Positions 45,934 to 52,385 of a stretch of DNA of 64,000 nt are shown here, in pieces. Position numbers and translations under genes: made by a program. The notes under the pieces are model-generated. The model saw only the letters and a program-made list of their open reading frames with translations. It was not told where the DNA came from and did not search any database. Source of the DNA: Flavobacteriaceae bacterium. Lineage in GTDB: Bacteria > Bacteroidota > Bacteroidia > Flavobacteriales > Flavobacteriaceae. The number at the start of each line of letters is the position of its first letter. Positions within the stretch are counted from its first letter, which is position 1. The stretch covers positions 1 through 64,000 of the forward strand of contig SIHP01000009.1 of the NCBI GenBank assembly GCA_004762155.1, given 5' to 3'.

Positions 45934-46362
45934 ATGGATAGTTTTAAGAGTGAGTTTGATAAAGAATTAGCAGAAGATAAGTTCGGGAATTGGTATACTG
46001 TCAGTATAGTAAGAATGCGTGATTTAATTTTGAAAGACACTAATGGGAATGAAACAGCTAAATTAATAAATCGATTAAGTGTTAAAAAGATTTGGTGGAA
46101 TAATGGTCCTGTTGCCCATATTATAACGTATTCTCATATAGTTGAAGTAGTATCAGCAAGTACTACAAGTTTCGGTATAAAAATAGATTGGGAAAATCAA
46201 GGTGGAGGAATTGAAAAGTCAGAAACTATAACTGATTTTGTAACTTGTCGTGATAGCGACAGAGAAGTTCAATGGTCTTTTAGCTCAACTGAGGAGATAT
46301 TTACAGCTATAAAAAAGGTTAAAACAGAACAATTTGGTCCTTCCAAATGGAGTGAATGTTAA
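45934..46362 (+). CDS. Hypothetical protein between repeat elements
   Basis: 142 residues from ATG 45934 (MDSFKSEFDKELAEDKFGNW); an upstream TTG at 45898 could add 12 residues. Soluble, no signal peptide or membrane segment. Beta-rich: YTVSIVRMRDLILKDTNGNE, KKIWWNNGPVAHIITYSHIV, TSFGIKIDWENQGGG. No family recognised. Three bases after its stop begins the outer stem of element C, so the gene and element are almost fused. Confidence 0.55.
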   Translation: MDSFKSEFDKELAEDKFGNWYTVSIVRMRDLILKDTNGNETAKLINRLSVKKIWWNNGPVAHIITYSHIVEVVSASTTSFGIKIDWENQGGGIEKSETITDFVTCRDSDREVQWSFSSTEEIFTAIKKVKTEQFGPSKWSEC

Positions 46363-46374
46363 ACCCCAGCTCCC

Positions 46375-46483
46375 GCTAGTTTGTAACTAGTGGCGTTCTC
46401 GAGTAAGTGTTTATGGTTGCGTTTAATTATGTTTAAAGTAATAAGAAAAAGATTAATCTTTGTTGCCACTAGTAAATACTAGC
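46375..46483 (+). repeat. 109 bp double-hairpin element, copy C
   Basis: Third copy, one difference from B and two from A. Outer inverted repeat TTAA-A-CCCCAG (46361-46370) with CTGGGG-C-TTAA (46490-46500), a longer and different outer stem from those of A and B. Confidence 0.85.
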
Positions 46484-46528
46484 AATAGCCTGGGGCTTAA
46501 TATGAGACAGGTTTACGGAAGACTCGCA

Positions 46529-46568
46529 GATTTCCATGATACAAACAAATAAAGAGTAATAAAAACAA
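46529..46568. repeat. 40 bp dispersed repeat, copy 1
   Basis: AGATTTCCATGATACAAACA then AATAAAGAGTAATAAAAA; repeated at 52035-52074 with about 38 of 40 bases identical. It follows element C here; the second copy precedes a half element (52101-52133). Confidence 0.65.
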
Positions 46569-46573
46569 ACAAA

Positions 46574-46599
46574 ACTACAACATACGTTGTGGTTTTTTT
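46574..46599 (+). terminator. Hairpin terminator (copy 1 of a repeat)
   Basis: ACTACAAC (46574-46581), loop ATAC, GTTGTGGT (46586-46593), T-run. The hairpin plus ~35 bases after it are repeated at 47643-47699, so the same sequence flanks the gene at 46750-47550 on both sides. Confidence 0.65.
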
Positions 46600-46734
46600 G
46601 TTTTTAAAAAGAGTGGGTAAATTTTTATTGCGTACGAAGTTAAAAAAAACAATAACTAAACATTGGTCTAGTTATGTCTAAAGTCTTAGAAAGTATAACT
46701 GAATTACAGTTTTTTTTTAAAATATATTTCTTTC

Positions 46735-46742
46735 TATCTTTG
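46735..46742 (+). promoter_or_regulatory. -7 element next to the start codon
   Basis: TATCTTTG matches TAnnTTTG and ends only 7 bases before the ATG at 46750, so transcription would start at or next to the ATG (leaderless mRNA). An inverted repeat ATAACTA/TAGTTAT lies upstream at 46652-46675. Confidence 0.5.
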
Positions 46743-46749
46743 TTAAATT

Positions 46750-47550
46750 ATGGGGGATTTAACAATTAATAATGAAAAGTGTTATACAGTATCAGGATTT
46801 GAAAGATATCACATAAGTGAATCTGGACGAATATATAGAACCGATAGTGATAAAAAAAGGTCTTGGAGAACAAAAGGGAAAATATATATAAGTGAAAATA
46901 AAATCCATTTTAGAATTCGAAACAACAAACTTCGCCCAGGTTTAGTAAGTTTAACAGATACAGAAGGAAAGCTTCATAGTGTATCTGTAGCATCATTAGT
47001 TGCAATAACTTTTGGTATAACTACAAGGAAGCAACTTGAAACGAAAAAACAAACCATTGGTTATAAAGACGGAAACATAAAAAACTTACATTACTCTAAT
47101 TTAATTTTAACAGAAAGAAGAAAAGCTAATAGTAAACTGAGTTTAGAAGATGTAAAGCACATAAAGAAACATATTAAAAAAGGAGTGCCTTTAAACAAAA
47201 TAGCATACTTGTTTTCTGTTTCCGAAATGCAAATAAATAGAATTAAAACAGGTGAGAATTGGGGAAACGGTAAAAGGAAAATAAAGGCTCCAAAAGTTCC
47301 GTTTGAAATAGAAGATGGTAGAGTCCGAAAATATATTGCTACTTTTAATAAAGAGGAAACCACAAAAAATATAAGAAAAACCTTTAGTGTTAAAAGGAAT
47401 CCAAAAATTCCTACAGATAATACAATTGTTGGAATAGTTAAAGGTTATAAACTATCATTAAAGCACAAAAACATAACCCGAGCAAGAGAAATAGTAGAAA
47501 GATTAAATAAGTATTTTTTTGATTATAAAATGGAAAAATACACTTCATAG
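46750..47550 (+). CDS. NUMOD4/HNH-like protein with helix-turn-helix
   Basis: 266 residues. Residues about 12-30 match the NUMOD4 start of HNH homing endonucleases (GFERYHISESGRIYRTDSDK). About 75-122 looks like the HNH region (VSVASLVAITFGI, TIGYKDGNIKNLHYSNLIL), but the usual catalytic His before KDGN is Tyr, so nuclease activity is doubtful. About 128-170 is a helix-turn-helix of NUMOD1/resolvase type (KLSLEDVKHIKKHIKKGVPL, IAYLFSVSEMQINRI). C terminus basic, possibly an AP2/integrase-arm-like DNA-binding part (YIATFNKEETTKNIRK). Probably phage- or mobile-derived. Flanked on both sides by the same terminator-like repeat. Confidence 0.7.
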   Translation: MGDLTINNEKCYTVSGFERYHISESGRIYRTDSDKKRSWRTKGKIYISENKIHFRIRNNKLRPGLVSLTDTEGKLHSVSVASLVAITFGITTRKQLETKKQTIGYKDGNIKNLHYSNLILTERRKANSKLSLEDVKHIKKHIKKGVPLNKIAYLFSVSEMQINRIKTGENWGNGKRKIKAPKVPFEIEDGRVRKYIATFNKEETTKNIRKTFSVKRNPKIPTDNTIVGIVKGYKLSLKHKNITRAREIVERLNKYFFDYKMEKYTS

Positions 47551-47575
47551 CAAAAGAGTTGTGGTAAAAAAAATG

Positions 47576-47608
47576 AAAAGGTACACTTTTATAAGTGCAC
47601 CTTTTTTT
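47576..47608 (+). terminator. Terminator after the NUMOD/HNH-like gene
   Basis: AAAAGGTACACTT (47576-47588), short loop, AAGTGCACCTTTT (47593-47605) with one mismatch, then T-run. Confidence 0.8.
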
Positions 47609-47642
47609 ATGGCTCATTTGTAATGTGTTTATTTAGTGTATT

Positions 47643-47664
47643 ACAACAGACGTTGTGTTTTTTT
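47643..47664 (+). terminator. Hairpin terminator (copy 2 of a repeat)
   Basis: ACAAC, loop AGAC, GTTGT, T-run. Repeats 46577 onwards for ~57 bases with about 75% identity. A third, weaker version is at about 51750-51800. Confidence 0.6.
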
Positions 47665-47707
47665 GTTATTAAAACGAGTAGGTGAGTTTTTGTTTGTAAC
47701 AAAGACT

Positions 47708-47715
47708 TATTTTTG
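47708..47715 (+). promoter_or_regulatory. -7 element for lipoprotein gene
   Basis: TATTTTTG fits TAnnTTTG, 40 bases before ATG 47756; TTTG at 47689-47692 may be the -33 element, although the spacing of 15 is short. Confidence 0.4.
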
Positions 47716-47755
47716 GATAAAAGAATAAAACAACAGAAACGGTTAAAGCATAAAG

Positions 47756-48910
47756 ATGAAAAAACAACAGCTATTATATTTCTTATTTTTAGTAATAATG
47801 TATTCTTGTGTAAGCACTAAAAAGGAAGAGAAACAAGTAAAAGACACTGTAGATTCAATAAAGGTAAATACTATTGAAAAACCACCAGAAGAAGAAAAAA
47901 TTAAAGAAGAGATAGTTTTAAAAGAAGAGGAAAATGACTCCATAAAAAAAACAGAGAACTTAAAAGAAGCTTTAAATAATGTAACATCATACGTGTACAC
48001 TATTTTCCCTAATGATAGAGAAAGTAAATATGCTTCAATTCCTTTTATTTTAAATAACAAGACTATTAATTTTTCAGTTGATGAATATCCTGATTTGTTA
48101 ACGCTTCGTTTAGTGCCAAGTTCAAAAGATACTCTTGAGGTTATAACAGGAAGTAGTGATTGTTCTAGCTGTTTAGAAATACTAAAAATTCAAACAAAAA
48201 AAGGAAAAGAATTGTATTATAAGATAACGCAATACAATGAAACTATTATAGAAAAAGGTGAAATTGATAGTGTTTTTAAAGAAAGAAATTTGTCAAAATC
48301 CGATTTAAAAAACGCTAGTTATATTTATTCTGAATACGATAATTGGAAAAACTATGCTGAGTTGTCTGAAAACATAAATCAACAATATATTTTAGCAAGT
48401 GATTTAAATTGGTCTGAAAATTTAAAGATACAAGACCTCAACAAACAACTTAATAATCAATTAAAAGAGTCCCTAGCTTTAGATTCTTTACAAACGATTT
48501 ATCAAAATAAAATAGCAGCTCCACAACACATAACATTTGATAATCTATTATTTGAAGAGAAAAAAGGGTATTCTCATAGTGGAGGTTTTTCAAAACAAAT
48601 AAATACAAATATCCATTTACTAATAGAAAGTATTGATATTATTTATATTTCAGCAAAAAACGATATTTATGTAGTAGAATGGATTAAAGATTACAAGGAA
48701 GTGCTAGATGATGTTGGAGCTCCTTTTGATGATAATTATGTGGAGAAAAAAAATGGAATTTATAAAATTAATAAGTGGGATGATAATTCTATGATATCCT
48801 TATTTCATCCGAATATGTTACATGGTGATTATATTGTGGTTTATGAAATTAAATTAAAAAATAAAAATGTATATATTCAATCTCCATTAAATATTATAAG
48901 TTATAGGTAA
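47756..48910 (+). CDS. Lipoprotein of unknown function
   Basis: 384 residues. Lipoprotein signal MKKQQLLYFLFLVIMYSC with lipobox MYSC, followed by a Lys/Glu-rich linker about 20-70 (EKPPEEEKIKEEIVLKEEEN) that would stretch away from the membrane. Globular part about 75-384 contains GSSDCSSCLEIL (two close Cys), SHSGGFSKQINTNIHLLIES and DIIYISAKNDIYVVEWIKDY. No family recognised. Next gene is also a lipoprotein, 104 bases further. Confidence 0.65.
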   Translation: MKKQQLLYFLFLVIMYSCVSTKKEEKQVKDTVDSIKVNTIEKPPEEEKIKEEIVLKEEENDSIKKTENLKEALNNVTSYVYTIFPNDRESKYASIPFILNNKTINFSVDEYPDLLTLRLVPSSKDTLEVITGSSDCSSCLEILKIQTKKGKELYYKITQYNETIIEKGEIDSVFKERNLSKSDLKNASYIYSEYDNWKNYAELSENINQQYILASDLNWSENLKIQDLNKQLNNQLKESLALDSLQTIYQNKIAAPQHITFDNLLFEEKKGYSHSGGFSKQINTNIHLLIESIDIIYISAKNDIYVVEWIKDYKEVLDDVGAPFDDNYVEKKNGIYKINKWDDNSMISLFHPNMLHGDYIVVYEIKLKNKNVYIQSPLNIISYR

Positions 48911-49014
48911 TATTGTTTTTATTACTGTGAAATTAGATGTGTTTTGTTAAATAGTATCAATTATATTTGACTCTTATGAAATATAATGTGTTCTTGTTGA
49001 ATAGAAAAACAAAC

Positions 49015-49794
49015 ATGAAATATTGGATCTGTTTATTAAGTGTGCTTTTTTTTAGTTGTAAAAACCATACTAATAATAACGATTCTGTTGAGTATTTTTC
49101 TAATGGGAATTTTAAAAAAAAAGTATTTATAAATAATAAAGGAAAGACAACGCTTAACTATTTTGAACATCATAAAGATTTAGTAAAATCAATTGTTAGA
49201 GAAAAAGATAGCACTAGTCATATAATAGAATACTATCCTAATAATAAAAAGAAGAGATTAGGTAATTACGCTAAAGAAAACCTAAAGATAGGTAAATGGT
49301 CTTTTTTTGATAAAGAAGGTAATTTAAATGATATTCATGAGTATTTGATAGTTGATGGGAAGTCTTATTTAAATCAAAGATGGAGTTTGGGATTTAAAGG
49401 AGATACTATTGGTGGTAATTTTTTTGAATTGAATTATAAGGATACTGTAAATAAAAAAGAGGCAAATCGTTTTCATTTTTTTCTAAGTATGCCCCTTTTG
49501 TCTAATGAAAGTGAGTCTTTTATAGTTTTACCTAAAGAAGAAGGTGAAATAAAATCAGATTTTTCAAATAGAAATGAAATTTTATGGGATACAATATTTA
49601 GTATAGGAACAAAGTACCCGAAAGATAAAAAGTTAAAAGACAGAAACTATGATATAGTATTAGATGTTTTTTCTGATGACGTTGGTTCTACTAATTTAAA
49701 AGGTATTTTAATAGAAAAAAATAAGTCAAAAAGCGATTCAGCAGATTTTGTAACTAGAGAACTTTTTTTTGATATTAAATACTATGTTAAATAA
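49015..49794 (+). CDS. Lipoprotein with MORN/YwqK-like repeats
   Basis: 259 residues from the ATG at 49015 (MKYWICLLSVLFFSCKNHTN, lipobox FFSC); the frame can be opened 16 codons earlier but that would bury the signal peptide. Residues about 22-110 show MORN/YwqK-type repeats (VEYFSNGNFKKKVFINNKGK, EYYPNNKKKRLGNYAKENLK, IGKWSFFDKEGN). C-terminal part about 115-259 has no recognised domain. Its 3' end overlaps the convergent regulator gene by 13 bases. Confidence 0.6.
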   Translation: MKYWICLLSVLFFSCKNHTNNNDSVEYFSNGNFKKKVFINNKGKTTLNYFEHHKDLVKSIVREKDSTSHIIEYYPNNKKKRLGNYAKENLKIGKWSFFDKEGNLNDIHEYLIVDGKSYLNQRWSLGFKGDTIGGNFFELNYKDTVNKKEANRFHFFLSMPLLSNESESFIVLPKEEGEIKSDFSNRNEILWDTIFSIGTKYPKDKKLKDRNYDIVLDVFSDDVGSTNLKGILIEKNKSKSDSADFVTRELFFDIKYYVK

Positions 49795-50576
49795 TCTATT
49801 AAAGTATCCTCTGAGTTTAAGTTTAATTTCTTTCGTAATCGATATCTTGCTGTTTTTACACTTCCTGGAGATATATTAAGAATATTAGCAGCTTCTTTAA
49901 TGTTTAAGTTTAATCTAGTTAAAGAACAAAGTTTCAAATCGTTTGTTGTTAGTTTTTTATGTCTTTTTTTAAGTTTAGTATAAAAATCCGATTGTGTTTC
50001 TTCAAAAAAAGTTCTAAAACGTCCCCATTCTTTATCTATAATTAAATTTTCTTTTTCTATTTTAACTAACTCTTGTATTTTCTGATTTTCTTTAAAAAAA
50101 GAAGATTCTTTTTCTAAGTCTTTTACGATGTTAAATATTTTATTGATAGTTTTATCTTTTTGTTCAAAACTAAAAGCATATGAGGTTAATTGTTTGTTTT
50201 TAAATGCTAATTCTTCTTTTAAACTTTCTTGTTTTAGTTTCTCTTTCTCAATAAGTCTATTTAAATATTTACCATGTTGAGTAGGAGCCTTAATATTCTT
50301 AATTTCTCTTTTATTTATAAAACGAATAATAATAAAATAAAATATAAACATAACAGCTAAAACAAGAATCATTATGTCAATAACAGGTATGTTTTCTAAT
50401 TCTTTGTTCTCGGTATCAATAATTTTTTCAGGTTCAGTATAAGTCTCTAAAAGTATTGTCTTTTTAAAAACGAAGTTACCAAGTAGTTCATTTTTTAAAT
50501 TCTTAATTTTTTTACTGTGTGATAATACGTTTTGTCCCCAAAAAAGGGACAAAAATATTAGTAGCTTAATTTTCAA
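49782..50576 (-). CDS. Membrane-bound LuxR-type regulator
   Basis: 264 residues; the only in-frame start is TTG at 50576 giving MKIKLLIFLSLFWGQNVLSH, a signal peptide. Then a short extracytoplasmic part, one transmembrane helix about 66-86 (IDIMILVLAVMFIFYFIIIR), a coiled coil about 105-185, and a C-terminal LuxR/GerE helix-turn-helix about 205-264 (LTTNDLKLCSLTRLNLNIKE, AANILNISPGSVKTARYRLR). This layout, with the DNA-binding domain in the cytoplasm and a small periplasmic part, is seen in Bacteroidetes one-component regulators that usually also carry TPR or propeller sensors; here the sensor is nearly absent. Targets unknown. Confidence 0.7.
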   Translation of the reverse strand: MKIKLLIFLSLFWGQNVLSHSKKIKNLKNELLGNFVFKKTILLETYTEPEKIIDTENKELENIPVIDIMILVLAVMFIFYFIIIRFINKREIKNIKAPTQHGKYLNRLIEKEKLKQESLKEELAFKNKQLTSYAFSFEQKDKTINKIFNIVKDLEKESSFFKENQKIQELVKIEKENLIIDKEWGRFRTFFEETQSDFYTKLKKRHKKLTTNDLKLCSLTRLNLNIKEAANILNISPGSVKTARYRLRKKLNLNSEDTLIDYLT

Positions 50577-51814
50577 GATTTGAATTTTTGTAGTTTATTT
50601 TTCTTTTTATTTAAAAATAATTAAGTCATAGCTTATTGTGGTAGGCTAAGCTTTTGTTTTTTTAATAATTAAAACATATTTTTTTATTGCTATTGATTAT
50701 TATAAAATAACTGATTTGTAATTTATAGTATTTTGTAGTCTTTGTATACCTTTTATTAAGTCATAACATCATTCTCAAAATTAGTTTTTTTTTATAATTA
50801 AAGAATAGAAAAAAGGTGACAAAAAGAGACATATTCGGTGTTTTAACAGTTAAAAAAGTGCTAAAACGATTTTGTTTTTTTGGTGTATTGTTATCTATTA
50901 ACAATTATCAATGTTGACCAATAGATGCCTTTTGGTTTCTTTTTGTTCACTCTTTTTTTAAACAATTAACATTAATCAGTGATAGATTTGCATTATTGTT
51001 AGGTTTGAAGATTTTAACAATTATCTATAAAACATACATTATAGAGTTTAGTTCCCCGTTTATATACTTTGATTAATAAGGCTTAAGTATATAGATGTTT
51101 TTTGAATTTCTATGGGGGTCATTCAATGTAGCATTTTTAAAACTTAGGCCTTTTCCTTAAGTATGTGGAATGCTTTCTTTAAGCGTTAGATTATAATGTA
51201 TAAGTCAAATAGCTTAAATGAATTAAAAAGATATTATTATATAATCATAATGTTATGAATTATTAATCTCAGGGCGATAGCCAAGGATTTAATTACCCAA
51301 TACTTGCATTGAAAAATGAAAAAAGTATTTATTCTTTGAAACACCTCGTATGCTTGCATCGAGGAACTTTAATTTAAAATTATAAGGCCTAAGGACTGAT
51401 GATTTATTTATTCTGTAGGGGGATTCAAAAAAAATCAGAAAGCTTAGGTTTTTTATTTAAGAAAAGAAGTAGAATGAAGAACTTATCAAAAATGAATAAT
51501 TAAGATATTAAGAAAAGTCTAGTTTATTGATCTTTATGATAGTCGATAGTTAAGCATAAAAAGAGACACAGTACTATAATGTAAATTCTACATATGCAGA
51601 TAATAAAGATACTTTTAGAATCATAGGGTTGCATAGAGTCCTCTCACGCGACATATGATAAATAAAAATTAAACTGGTGCATTTTTTTAAATGTGTCTAT
51701 TTAAAAAGTGTATTTGTTATACATGAAACATAATTTTAAAAAAAAGATAAAACCACGACATTTAAAATGTTATGTTTTTTGTTTTAAAAATAAGTGTTTA
51801 TTTATGAGATAAAT
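50577..51814. other. Gene-free AT-rich stretch
   Basis: No supported gene in about 1.24 kb. Visible structure: an imperfect inverted repeat GTGACAAAAAGAGAC (50816-50830) and GTTTCTTTTTGTTCAC (50937-50952); several degenerate copies of a CTTAAG/CTTAGG-rich string around 51075, 51155, 51380 and 51440; GGGCGATAGCCAAGGATTTA at 51272-51291, almost the same as 40884-40903; and a terminator-like hairpin near 51755-51775. It looks like a graveyard of decayed sequence. Confidence 0.5.
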
Positions 51815-52009
51815 AAAAAAATAGGCTGCTATAAAAACAGCCTATTTAAAGTTTAAGAAAATTTAAATTAATTTACTATTAATTTTTGAACCTTCACTTT
51901 TTGACCATTATAATACACATTTACTAAGTAAATACCAATAAGCCAACTTGTTTACATTAAAATCAACTTCAGAAGTTTCTGTAGTTGATTCTGTATCAGG
52001 TATTTCACC
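51815..52009 (-). pseudogene. Duplicated 3' end of the cellulase gene (sorting-domain fragment)
   Basis: 195 bases that match 55381-55575 at about 90% identity, including the terminator hairpin (AATAGGCTG ... CAGCCTATT) and the last ~45 codons of the GH9-GH48 gene on the minus strand (stop at 51868-51870; NGQKVKVQKLIVN). A one-base insertion (ACCAATAAGCC instead of ACCAGTAGCC) breaks the frame. The match stops at 52009, so only this end was duplicated or survived. Confidence 0.85.
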
Positions 52010-52034
52010 CGCTCGTCCTAGTATATCAGAATAA

Positions 52035-52074
52035 GATTTCCATGATACAAACAAATAAAAAGTAATAAAAATCA
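52035..52074. repeat. 40 bp dispersed repeat, copy 2
   Basis: Near-identical to 46529-46568 (one or two differences). Located between the cellulase fragment and the half element at 52101. Confidence 0.65.
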
Positions 52075-52100
52075 AGCAACAGTTTTCACATAAGGCTACT

Positions 52101-52133
52101 GCTAGTTTTCAACTAGTAGCGTTCATGAGTAAG
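52101..52133 (+). repeat. Half copy of the 109 bp element
   Basis: GCTAGTTTTCAACTAGTAGC then GTTCATGAGTAAG corresponds to the first ~33 bases of the 109 bp elements; the remainder and the right arm are missing. Confidence 0.65.
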
Positions 52134-52320
52134 AAATAATATCGAGTTCATCTTAATTAATTTTATAACCGTCCAACTTTTCGGGTGCAGTCCAAATGTT
52201 ATGGTTTTGTTGGTTTTAAGAATATGTTTTTATGTAATTGTTGTAAAAAATAATTTCTTGTTTCGTTAAAATACTTATTGATAATTAGTTGATTACCCCA
52301 TAAAAGTTAGGTTGTTTAAC

Positions 52321-52353
52321 TTGTGTTAGTGTTTTGATATACAGTTAGTTTTG
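52321..52353 (+). promoter_or_regulatory. Promoter of the subtilase gene
   Basis: TTG at 52321-52323, 22-base spacer, TAGTTTTG at 52346-52353: fits the Bacteroidetes -33/-7 pattern. The ATG at 52386 is 32 bases downstream. Confidence 0.5.
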
Positions 52354-52385
52354 TGTTAAGTATAACTACTAATAAAACACTTATT

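Noticed and set aside
42880..46500. Integron with attC sites
   Set aside because: The gene-element-gene order is attractive and GTTAGAC occurs at about 42870, but the elements lack GTTRRRY and RYYYAAC ends at their boundaries, their cores are conserved in sequence, and no tyrosine integrase is in the window.
40884..51291. GGGCGATA(A/G)C(T/C)AAGGATTTA at 40884 and 51272 as a binding site
   Set aside because: Only two copies, not placed consistently relative to promoters; more likely fragments of old dispersed repeats.
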